From Verrucomicrobium sp. BvORR106 (GTDB lineage Bacteria > Verrucomicrobiota > Verrucomicrobiia > Verrucomicrobiales > Verrucomicrobiaceae), in contig NZ_BATR01000097.1 of assembly GCF_000739655.1 (NCBI RefSeq), forward strand, positions 1 through 36,426: a stretch of DNA of 36,426 bases. The letters are read 5' to 3'. The position numbers were made by a program, and so were the translations under genes. Of this stretch, positions 7,472-14,937 are shown in pieces; the stretch's first letter is position 1, and each line of letters starts with the position of its first letter. The notes under the pieces were generated by a model that saw only the letters and a list, made by a program, of their open reading frames with translations, made no database searches and had not been told where the DNA came from.

Positions 7472-7681
7472 TCACCATCCGAACAAAAGATTGCGAACAA
7501 CCCATCGCAGTCGGCCCCACCTCCCAAGCGTGTCACGCTTCCATAGTGCTGACAGAATCAGCAAAGTGATGAAGAGCAACCCGGCCGCGAGTGGAGCAAA
7601 GTAGACCAAGGCGGCAATCGCTCCCGTCACCAGCAAAGTGAGGGTCAAGGCGATCCATTCGAGACGGTCTGGCCGTTTCAT
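7472..7681 (-). CDS. Small two-helix membrane protein
   Basis: This 69-residue protein has two closely spaced hydrophobic segments (about 8-24 and 26-43) and a basic, Trp-rich C-terminus (KRDTLGRWGRLRWVVRNLLFGW). I recognise no family. The ATG at 7681 is chosen because the frame upstream to 7834 would overlap the divergent gene and has atypical composition. It is divergent from the membrane protein at 7803, with a 121-bp gap. Confidence 0.5.
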   Translation of the reverse strand: MKRPDRLEWIALTLTLLVTGAIAALVYFAPLAAGLLFITLLILSALWKRDTLGRWGRLRWVVRNLLFGW

Positions 7682-7802
7682 GATTGAGAGGGGAGCAGCT
7701 GGGGACAGCTTGGGTAAGGTAGCGTCCCGGCGAAACTGTGTCAAAAAATCCGATGGAGCCCGATGAACATAGTCTTGATCGCGAAAGTCTGATTTTACGC
7801 CT

Positions 7803-8153
7803 ATGAGTGAGGTCGCCAAGATGCTGTTCACCATCGCCGCTCCGGCGGCCGCCTTGATCAGCTTCGTGGCGTATGACCGGTTTGTGAAGCGCTTTGCGGA
7901 GGAGCTTCCGGAGATCTGGCGACTGAAGAATTGTCCTTTGGGTTTCTTGTGGAGACCTGTAGAGGGCGGTTCATGGAAAGGGCATCAAGCAAGACAGACC
8001 TTTCTCGCGGAAGTAAGCTTTGGGGTGCCAAAATGGATGAGAGCGCATCCTGGAGTGGTGAAAGCCCTTCGGTTCTATCACGTGACCTATTGGTCGTTCT
8101 TGATTTTGAGCCTGCTCATTCTGCTGCTGATTATGTCCAGAAGTCTTCGGTAG
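7803..8153 (+). CDS. Small membrane protein of unknown function
   Basis: This 116-residue protein has an N-terminal hydrophobic segment (about 5-24), a soluble central part with WRLKNCPLGFLWRP, and a second hydrophobic segment near the C-terminus (about 94-112, rich in Leu and Ile). The layout suggests two membrane helices with a central loop. No named family is recognised. It converges on the DUF1552 gene, 140 bp away. Confidence 0.55.
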   Translation: MSEVAKMLFTIAAPAAALISFVAYDRFVKRFAEELPEIWRLKNCPLGFLWRPVEGGSWKGHQARQTFLAEVSFGVPKWMRAHPGVVKALRFYHVTYWSFLILSLLILLLIMSRSLR

Positions 8154-8263
8154 GGCCGCGTCGGGCGACCTGGCGCTTCAGGGCATTCAAGGCCGATTGC
8201 CAACTGCGATCCGCAGGCATGCAGTCAGCGGATGCTCGCCACCGGTGGAACGCCGGTGGAACG

Positions 8264-8282
8264 CACAGGCAGGATGCCTGTG
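8264..8282. repeat. Perfect hairpin repeat after the DUF1552 gene
   Basis: CACAGGCA-GGA-TGCCTGTG is a perfect 8-bp inverted repeat 12 nt beyond the stop of the DUF1552 gene (minus, 8294). No T-run follows on either strand. The adjoining CCGGTGGAACG is itself duplicated at 8242-8262. It is probably a dispersed palindrome; a role in 3'-end stability is possible. Confidence 0.45.
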
Positions 8283-8293
8283 TTACTTGCAGG

Positions 8294-9592
8294 CTACACG
8301 AGTTCGTTCATCACCCCGGTGCTGCTACCGAACTTGTCGGTCTCCACACCCATTTGTTGGAGGAGGGTGACGAAGAGATTGCAGAGGGGCGTGTTGTTGT
8401 CGTGCTTGAAGGCGTAGTGCTGGCCGTGCTTCAGGCCTCCGCCGCTGAGGATGATGGGGAGGTTGGTGTTGTCGTGCTTGTTGGCGTCGCCCATGTTGCT
8501 GCCAAAGAGGACCATGGTGCGGTCCAGCAGCCGGTCCGCGCCTTCGCGTTTGGAGGCGAGGTTCTGGATGAGGCTGTTCAGGATCACCATCTGTTGGCGG
8601 TCGGCATCGGCGAGCTGGCGGACCTTGTCTGGGGCCTGGCCGTGGTGGCTGAGTCCATGATAGCCCTCGGTGGTGTCGGCATCATCATGGATCTTGAAAG
8701 CCGGGGTGGCGAACGCGTCCACCATGAGCGTGACGATGCGGGTGGAGTCTGACTCAAAGGCGAGCTGGGCCATGCTGAGCATGAGTTCCAGTTTGTCGAA
8801 GATGAGCTTCTTGTCCTGAATGTCCGTGGGTTCGGGCAGGGCGGTGAGGGGCTTGGGCTTCAGCTCCCACTCGCGGGCGGTGACGAGGCGTTCCTCCACT
8901 TCCCGCACGGAGGTCAGGTACTGATCCAGTCGGGCACGATCCTCACTGCCGAGAGTGCGGTTGAGGCTGCCCATGTGGTCCCTGAGGGTGTCCAGGATGC
9001 TGCCTCGTTCATCCAGGCGGTTGAGCTGCTTTTTAACTGCCTCGGGATCGCCCTGGACGAACATGCGGCGGAAGAGGGCGGTGGCGCTGTCTTCGGCGGG
9101 GAGCAACACGCCATCGCGGGTCCAGGAGAGGCTGCGGTTGGCCTTGTCAATATTGACGCCGAGGTTCAGCGTGGGGAAGCGGGTGAGCTGGCCGAGCTTT
9201 TCCACGGCATGCTGGTCGAGCGAGATCTGGTTGCGGAAGCCGCTCTTCGTAGGCCCACGGGCGGCCGTGAGGAAACAATTCTCCGCGCTGTGGCCACCGT
9301 TCACATCCGGGTGGGAGATGCCGCTGAAGATGCTGAACTCGCTCCGCACATCGGCGAGAGGGGAGAGGGTGGGCGTTAGTTCATAGTCACGTCCCGTGGC
9401 GGTGGGGAAGAAGGGCTTGGGCAGGAAGCCGAGGTTGTTTGAGATGAGCAGCATGCGGCGGGGCGTCTTCGCTTCCACAGCCCGGCCGAAGACGGGCGTC
9501 ATGCATTCGAGCAGCGGCAGGGCCAGGGTGACCCCGGCGCTGCGAAGAAAGCGGCGGCGGGAGAAAGGCCTGGCGATGTAAGGGGAGTTCAT
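8294..9592 (-). CDS. DUF1552 family exported protein
   Basis: This 432-residue protein belongs to DUF1552, a family common in Planctomycetes, Verrucomicrobia and Myxobacteria and usually encoded next to DUF1592-type cytochromes. It has a Tat-type signal (SRRRFLRSAG at about 11-20, then a hydrophobic stretch), so it is probably exported folded. Downstream, phrases such as NNLGFLPKPFFP, SHPDVNGGHSAENCFLTAARGP and GYHGLSHHGQ are typical of the family; its His/Asp residues recall the distantly related sulfatase/alkaline-phosphatase-like DUF1501 proteins. The biochemical function is not established. It starts 33 nt after the cytochrome gene's stop, so the two form an operon and probably act together. 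Confidence 0.9.
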   Translation of the reverse strand: MNSPYIARPFSRRRFLRSAGVTLALPLLECMTPVFGRAVEAKTPRRMLLISNNLGFLPKPFFPTATGRDYELTPTLSPLADVRSEFSIFSGISHPDVNGGHSAENCFLTAARGPTKSGFRNQISLDQHAVEKLGQLTRFPTLNLGVNIDKANRSLSWTRDGVLLPAEDSATALFRRMFVQGDPEAVKKQLNRLDERGSILDTLRDHMGSLNRTLGSEDRARLDQYLTSVREVEERLVTAREWELKPKPLTALPEPTDIQDKKLIFDKLELMLSMAQLAFESDSTRIVTLMVDAFATPAFKIHDDADTTEGYHGLSHHGQAPDKVRQLADADRQQMVILNSLIQNLASKREGADRLLDRTMVLFGSNMGDANKHDNTNLPIILSGGGLKHGQHYAFKHDNNTPLCNLFVTLLQQMGVETDKFGSSTGVMNELV

Positions 9593-9625
9593 GAAATAAA
9601 GAAGGAAGGTGGCGCTCGAAGTTGA

Positions 9626-12190
9626 TCAAGGGTTGCCGCGGAAGATGCGGCTCTTCACCAGGACGAGCAGGAGGTCCTGCACGCGATAGCCGTTGGCGGC
9701 GCAGGCATCGAGCAGGGACTCGATCTCCGGGCGGTCAGAATAGCGGACCGGGGTGCCCGTGGCGTAGAGGGTAAACTGATGGAGGACATTCCGGCCGAGT
9801 TGGCGGGAATCGGAGGCAAGGATCTCCTTCAGTTCGCTCACGTCCTTGAAGGCGGGGCCGTTCAGGAGTTTGGCGCTGGCATCCACGGGACCCGCCAGCG
9901 TGTAGCTGAAGTCGTGTCCCGCCCGATCAATGCCGCTGATGGGCTCTCCCTCCTCCAGGCCGCGATAGCGGGCGCGCCAGCCACCCAGGATGTCAAAGTT
10001 CTCCAAGGCGAAACCCACGGGATCAAACCGGGCGTGACAGGCGGCGCAGGATTTGGATTTGGTATGAAGGTCCAGAAGAGCGCGAATGGTCTTCGCACCG
10101 CGGATGTCCGGCTCCACGGCTGCTACACTGGGCGGTGGTGGCGGGATGGGCTTGCCGATCAGACGCTCCGTGACCCAGGCGCCGCGGACGACGGGGGAGG
10201 TGGTGGTGCCATTGGAGCTGACTTTCAGCACCGCAGCCTGGGTCAGCAAGCCGCCAAAGGGGCTGTCGGCAGGCACGGCCACCTTCCGCATGGCGGAGCC
10301 AGTCATGGGAGGGAGATGGTAGTGGCGGGCAAGGCGATCGTTGGCAAAGACGAAGTCCGACTTCACCAGGGCGCTAGCAGGGAAGTTCTCGCGCACCATG
10401 GCGGTGAAGAAAGTGCGGGTCTCCCGCTCCATGCTCTCCACGAGGTACTCGTCAAAGCGATACTCAGGAAACAACCGGATGTCGGGGTCATCACGGCGAA
10501 TGTGCCGGAGGCTGAGCCAATAGTCGGTGAAGCTTTTCACGAAACGATCAAAGCCCGGCCCGCCGATGAGGCGTTGAGTTTCTTCTCGGAGAACCTTCGG
10601 ATCCTGCAGCTGGCCCTTCGCCGCGAGTTCGAGCAGGCGGGCGTCGGGACGGGAGTTGGTGAGGAAATGGGAGAGGCGGGACGCGATGGCGAAGGAGTCA
10701 GATGCGGCTCGGGGCTCGCGCAGAAAGATGAAATCGCCTGAAGCCAGGAACGCTTTGTAGCCTGCCAGCATGGCTTCGACAAAGGTGGCACCCTTGCCCA
10801 GCCGCTGCTGGATGAGGGCGTCAAACTGGGCGAGATCCTCCTCCGACACGGGTTCTCGTGCGGCGAAGGTGACAAAGCGGCGCAGGAGCCGTTTTGCTTC
10901 CTCGGGAGCGTTTGCGGGTTTCACCTCGATGCCGTAGTCATCAAACAGGACGTGGTGCGAGGCGGGAGGCCAGGTGGGCGGGGCGAGGGGGCCTTCGACC
11001 TCAAGCCACTGCACGGCGATGCCAGGTTGTCCTCCCTCTGGGAACGGGGGATATCGATAGGAGGGGGCAGATCCATTCGGGTTCCTCGCCAGGGGCATGG
11101 GCAGTCCCAGCAGGCTGTACTCAAACGACTCGCCCTCCCGCAAGCGAACGGTGGTTTCATAGACCTGTTGTTCGGGTTGGACGTCGATGATGCCTCCTTC
11201 AGCCCGCACCTCATTGATGATGTCGGCGCCGGCAGGTTTGCGGGTGCGGAAGGTCAGCGGGACGGAGGCCTTGGCCGGGATGATCACGTAGCCGGGCTGC
11301 TGGAGCACGGCGCGCGCAGAGATGCGCACCCGGTAGTGGCCGGAGTGTTTGGCGAGGATGTCTTTGGGGGTGCCGATGTAGGGCCAGCTCGCTGAGCGAA
11401 AGAGCGCCATCTCGATGCTCTCGTCCGTGGCCCCTTGTTTGATAGCGGCTCTCTCTGCGTCTTTGCCTTTGAATGCGCCCCAGTCGATGAACTTGCCATC
11501 GCGGGCGAAGAACATGGACTCGCGATTGCCAAAGGTGCCAGTTTCCGGAAAAAGACGTGTGCCGATCACCCGCCATTTGTTCACCGGGGGTGGGGCAGCT
11601 TCCGTCATCATCGCGGCCCGCAGGGCGGTCTCTGCCGCATCCAGATAAGCGGTGAGTTGCACGCGCGACATGTCGAGCATGGCAGTGGTCTTGTTGAAGT
11701 GGTGGCCTTCGCGGTCCTCGGGCAAAATGTCGCGTACCTCCAGATCCGGCAGATGCAGGACATCGCGCAGGTTCTGCTCGTACTCATCGCGATTCAGCCG
11801 CCGCACGGGACCTCGGCCGTGGGACTTCACATCGGCGAGGTCAATCTTTTGGAGTTCGTCACCCAGGGATGCGACGAGGGCCGCGCGATCGGCGGCGGGG
11901 AGGTCCTCCGCGTTGGGAGGCATCTCCCCCTTTTCCACCCGATCATGAATGCGCACCCAGCGCTCCCTCAATGAGCGGTCGGCGAGGTCGTAGGGGAGCG
12001 CAGTGAGATCGAGACCGCCTTTTTGCACATCCTTGTCGTGGCACTCGAGACAGGTCTGATTGATGCGCGAGGCAACCTGGTCGGTAGCCGAGGCGTGGCA
12101 GGGCAGAGTCGGTAACAGGGTGACCAACGCAAGCAGGCTGCTTGTGTGAAAATACTGAATCGGGGCTTGGCTGACAGGAAGGAACGGCAT
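9626..12190 (-). CDS. DUF1592-type planctomycete/verrucomicrobial c-type cytochrome (PSCyt/PSD protein)
   Basis: This 854-residue protein has the typical PSCyt/PSD arrangement. There is a signal peptide (about 1-35), then a heme c site CLECH (Cys47, Cys50, His51) followed by a GGLDL segment. The PSD3 (DUF1587) part carries RRLNRDEYEQNLRDVL. A beta-rich middle is followed by PSD5/PSD4 (DUF1595/DUF1592) sequence with SRLSHFLTNSRPD. A PSCyt3 (DUF1588) part has a second CXXCH, SCAACHARFDPVGFALENFD, and a C-terminal PSD2 (DUF1585) part follows. It probably carries two hemes in the periplasm. The ATG at 12190 gives a proper signal peptide; a GTG at 12289 would add 33 residues. It forms an operon with the DUF1552 gene. 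Family members have been suggested to be oxidoreductases acting on complex substrates; the substrate is unknown. Confidence 0.92.
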   Translation of the reverse strand: MPFLPVSQAPIQYFHTSSLLALVTLLPTLPCHASATDQVASRINQTCLECHDKDVQKGGLDLTALPYDLADRSLRERWVRIHDRVEKGEMPPNAEDLPAADRAALVASLGDELQKIDLADVKSHGRGPVRRLNRDEYEQNLRDVLHLPDLEVRDILPEDREGHHFNKTTAMLDMSRVQLTAYLDAAETALRAAMMTEAAPPPVNKWRVIGTRLFPETGTFGNRESMFFARDGKFIDWGAFKGKDAERAAIKQGATDESIEMALFRSASWPYIGTPKDILAKHSGHYRVRISARAVLQQPGYVIIPAKASVPLTFRTRKPAGADIINEVRAEGGIIDVQPEQQVYETTVRLREGESFEYSLLGLPMPLARNPNGSAPSYRYPPFPEGGQPGIAVQWLEVEGPLAPPTWPPASHHVLFDDYGIEVKPANAPEEAKRLLRRFVTFAAREPVSEEDLAQFDALIQQRLGKGATFVEAMLAGYKAFLASGDFIFLREPRAASDSFAIASRLSHFLTNSRPDARLLELAAKGQLQDPKVLREETQRLIGGPGFDRFVKSFTDYWLSLRHIRRDDPDIRLFPEYRFDEYLVESMERETRTFFTAMVRENFPASALVKSDFVFANDRLARHYHLPPMTGSAMRKVAVPADSPFGGLLTQAAVLKVSSNGTTTSPVVRGAWVTERLIGKPIPPPPPSVAAVEPDIRGAKTIRALLDLHTKSKSCAACHARFDPVGFALENFDILGGWRARYRGLEEGEPISGIDRAGHDFSYTLAGPVDASAKLLNGPAFKDVSELKEILASDSRQLGRNVLHQFTLYATGTPVRYSDRPEIESLLDACAANGYRVQDLLLVLVKSRIFRGNP

Positions 12191-12323
12191 GAAGGAAACG
12201 AGTGGCGGCTCCCAGTAATACGGGGGCAGGTGCTCGTTTTTGTCTGACGGTCCCAGCGGATAATCCACCAGGACCTCTCTGGAATCCACATGGGCGCTTC
12301 AAATGGCGGCTTGGATCCTGACG

Positions 12324-12929
12324 TCACTCCTGTGACTTTGCTGCGTCTGGCTCAAGTCGGATGAACTCGCCGTTGCGATACTGGAGGTGGGTCACATTCT
12401 GAAATCCACCGGTCCCGGAGATGTAGCCCGTGATCTTGATTACAGTGGGCCCTTCGCCGCCAGATGGCAAAGCTCGGGCGACCCAATTGTAGATTTCAGG
12501 CCCGCCATTGGAGAAGAAGATGGGAGTGCAGAGAACTGGGGCAGGGGTGCCGTCCCGCTGGCGAGCCAGGAGAAGGATGGTTTCAGCCCTGTCAAGCCCT
12601 TGATCAAGGCGCTTGTCGGACACGTACCGGATGCAGAGGATTTCATGTCCGCCAAGATGGCCGAGGGAGCTCATGGAGGCATGGCATCCGGCAATGGGAA
12701 CCCAGGAGAAGGTGGTTGGTTCATTGATGCGCATATCCCACTCCAGCTTGGCCATGTGGGTGAGATAATGTCGGAGCGGCTTGTCTGATCGAGGAATCTG
12801 GAAAATCGGCCCCCGTTCTGATTCCTTGGCATCAGGGACGCCGACGTAGGGGCCGCCGGAATCTGCATAGGCTGGCAGACAGACGACGGCTGCAAAGATA
12901 GCGCTGAGGAGGGTTCGATGAATCATCAT
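12324..12929 (-). CDS. Secreted protein of unknown function
   Basis: This 201-residue protein has a clear signal peptide (MMIHRTLLSAIFAAVVCLPAYA). The mature part contains several Gly-rich and aromatic phrases, such as FFSNGGPEIYNWVARALPSG and ITGYISGTGG, and three Cys residues (two in GCHAS and EILCIRY). No family is recognised. ATGs at 12929 and 12926 are adjacent; either is possible. It lies upstream of the cytochrome gene in the same direction with a gap of about 130 bp. Cotranscription is possible but not shown. Confidence 0.6.
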   Translation of the reverse strand: MMIHRTLLSAIFAAVVCLPAYADSGGPYVGVPDAKESERGPIFQIPRSDKPLRHYLTHMAKLEWDMRINEPTTFSWVPIAGCHASMSSLGHLGGHEILCIRYVSDKRLDQGLDRAETILLLARQRDGTPAPVLCTPIFFSNGGPEIYNWVARALPSGGEGPTVIKITGYISGTGGFQNVTHLQYRNGEFIRLEPDAAKSQE

Positions 12930-13068
12930 GGTGAGCTGAGGCTTCGAAAGTAAGACGCATCGTGAGTTCCGACCCTTGGCCTCAGTTGGCTGTTCTCGGA
13001 GCGCGGCCGCCAATGAGTGCAATCGACCGGAAGGTGGGGGCGCCCAAGGTCGCCTGCCTGCTTCGACG

Positions 13069-13563
13069 TCAAAGCCCCTTCTCCAATCGGGCGAGTTGAT
13101 CTCGCCTCTGGCCCATGATTTCGGGCTCCTTGCCAAGATGCACTCTACCCGTGTTGCGCGTTCTGAGCTTCCCTCCCTCCAGTTGCACCTGGGCGGTTTC
13201 GTCGGCAGCGGAGAACTGTAAACGGGTTGATTTCCCGACGGCTAGGAAGAAGGGCCAGCCAGTTCCCACGAAGTCCCCGGTAATGGGATCGAGTTCCAGA
13301 TGACCAGTAGCAAGGAGGAAGCGCCTGCCGTCCGGGAAGTGAAACTTTGCCAACACATCTCCTTCAAACGTCATCGTCCGCTTGCTGCCTCCGGCGGGTG
13401 GTCCTGTGCGGTTGGCGCTCAACTTTACAGAGCCCCATGAATAGCTTTGCTCCAGCGTGACTTTCTCAGCGGGACTGCGGAGAAGTGCTGACAATGCCGG
13501 GGCTGTGCTCAGCCCGGAAGTCATGGGCAGGGCGACAAAGACCAGAACGAGAAGCGATTTCAT
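13069..13563 (-). CDS. Secreted LptA-like or beta-rich protein of unknown function
   Basis: This 164-residue protein has a signal peptide (about 1-20, MKSLLVLVFVALPMTSG). The mature part shows alternating hydrophobic and polar residues typical of beta strands (FPDGRRFLLATGHLELDPITGDFVGTGWPFF). The phrase VLAKFHFPDGRRFLLATGHLEL, followed by a G-x-G turn, recalls LptA/OstA-like proteins, but similarity is too weak to name. AAAGGG lies just before the ATG at 13563. It follows the lipoprotein gene (stop at 13575) by 11 nt, so the two are very probably cotranscribed. Confidence 0.6.
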   Translation of the reverse strand: MKSLLVLVFVALPMTSGLSTAPALSALLRSPAEKVTLEQSYSWGSVKLSANRTGPPAGGSKRTMTFEGDVLAKFHFPDGRRFLLATGHLELDPITGDFVGTGWPFFLAVGKSTRLQFSAADETAQVQLEGGKLRTRNTGRVHLGKEPEIMGQRRDQLARLEKGL

Positions 13564-13574
13564 CCCTTTATAAA

Positions 13575-14138
13575 TCACAATGAGCCTAGCGAGACGCCAT
13601 CCCACTGAAGTTCCCTCGAGGTGGAGTCAGGGCCGGTGACATGGATTGAAGTGGAGTCGGGTGAAAACTTGACCGACGTAGCGCTTCTAGCCCATCGCGG
13701 CACGGTCTTCTCAGTGACATCGCTCCAACCTGCGTCGCTAGTGCGTTTAAGGATCTCCAAACAGGGTGGGGAGCCACTGTCCAGGGACATCCCTTCGCTG
13801 TACACGAGCAGGTGACGCTGATCGAGAAGCAGAAAATGTCGTGCGGGTGCCAGCCCGTCGCTGGGAAGGGCGAGATACTTGTTCTGCTCCGTCACGGGCT
13901 TGGGGGTGCCCTCCGCTAGGATGTGCTCGGCGAACTTCAGCCTCGTCATGGTGTACTCATAGTACCCAATGGGGAGGGAGAGGACAAAGTCACCCACACT
14001 GTACTGATAGCGGTCCGGGAAGAACACGTGCTGAGCGCTCTCCAGTGAGCTGGAGTCCTGAAGCAGGGGAGCCGTGGCGCAGCCAGTCGCAAGGAGCACC
14101 GGCAAGACGGGGAGGGCTTCTAAGAGACGTTGGAGCAT
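13575..14138 (-). CDS. Lipoprotein of unknown function
   Basis: This 187-residue protein begins MLQRLLEALPVLPVLLATGC, a lipoprotein signal whose last five residues (LATGC) form the lipobox. An in-frame ATG at 14168 would add 10 residues, including RR, and cannot be excluded. GGAGG lies 15 nt before the 14138 ATG, farther than usual. The mature part has no recognised domain; it contains phrases such as VGDFVLSLPIGYYEYTM and LLLDQRHLLVYSEG, suggesting beta structure. It sits 11 nt upstream of the secreted protein ending at 13069 and is divergent from a second lipoprotein at 14253. Confidence 0.62.
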   Translation of the reverse strand: MLQRLLEALPVLPVLLATGCATAPLLQDSSSLESAQHVFFPDRYQYSVGDFVLSLPIGYYEYTMTRLKFAEHILAEGTPKPVTEQNKYLALPSDGLAPARHFLLLDQRHLLVYSEGMSLDSGSPPCLEILKRTSDAGWSDVTEKTVPRWARSATSVKFSPDSTSIHVTGPDSTSRELQWDGVSLGSL

Positions 14139-14252
14139 GGTTCGTGGGAGGAGCCTCCATGCTACCATGGAGAAATGCAATCCTGGACTGGCCTGCGCAT
14201 TCGCCGAAATCCTTCCCTGTCTCGGACCGTTCCGTCTTGTCCACCCGATCTC

Positions 14253-14870
14253 ATGCACGCTTCCTCGTCTCTCCGTCGCACTCTCCAGCTTGTCTTTCCC
14301 TGTGCCGTCGCCATTTGCCTTCTGCCCTCTTGCAGCACCCCGGACCTTGTTTGGAATCCGGATGCCAAATCGATGACGAATTTGCGGTCTCTGCGGCTCA
14401 AGGGGGATCGCCCCAGTGTCACGCTGGACAAGGATGTCACGCTCTATGCGGACCGGATCGACTACCACGACAAACGTCGCCGGGTGGGGGAGGGGGTGGG
14501 TCGGGTCTATCTGGAAGTGGGCCCTGCGGGTCGCTATGGGTGGCTGGTGGAGCATGGGTATGCGGAACGGGCGGCGTTTGACCGGCGGGATCGATGGGTG
14601 GTGCTCCACGGTCACGCCATGCTGGAACGGGAGAAGATGACGCAGATCGCCACGGCTCCCTATACCGAGCTGGAGATCCGCTGGAACCATCTGGCCAGCG
14701 ACATCATCGTCCGCGGTCCGACCCGCACAGATTTCGCAAAGTCCAATCCCGTCCCTCCAGGCGTTACTGTTCACGACGCCACCGTGGGGGCCAGCACCCC
14801 GGAGGCCGCAGTACCGGGCAGGCTGTCGTCGCCCGCCCGGCGTTCCTCACCTTTCCCCGCCAAAAACTGA
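14253..14870 (+). CDS. Lipoprotein with LptA/OstA-like beta region
   Basis: This 205-residue protein has a lipoprotein signal (MHASSSLRRTLQLVFPCAVA and onward) ending in the lipobox LPSC. The region after about residue 50 (VTLYADRIDYHDKRRRVGEGVGRVYLEV) has the strand-turn-strand rhythm and the A-x-R-x-x-Y wording of LptA/OstA-like beta-jellyroll proteins. The C-terminus is Pro/Ser-rich. The identification is by eye and tentative. It is divergent from the lipoprotein at 14138 and lies 67 bp upstream of purF in the same direction, so it may share a promoter with the purine genes. Confidence 0.6.
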   Translation: MHASSSLRRTLQLVFPCAVAICLLPSCSTPDLVWNPDAKSMTNLRSLRLKGDRPSVTLDKDVTLYADRIDYHDKRRRVGEGVGRVYLEVGPAGRYGWLVEHGYAERAAFDRRDRWVVLHGHAMLEREKMTQIATAPYTELEIRWNHLASDIIVRGPTRTDFAKSNPVPPGVTVHDATVGASTPEAAVPGRLSSPARRSSPFPAKN

Positions 14871-14937
14871 AGAAAATGTTTCCCGCCTTGCCAACCGCTG
14901 GAATTCAGGCATAGGTTCTTTCCCCGAAATTCCAGGC

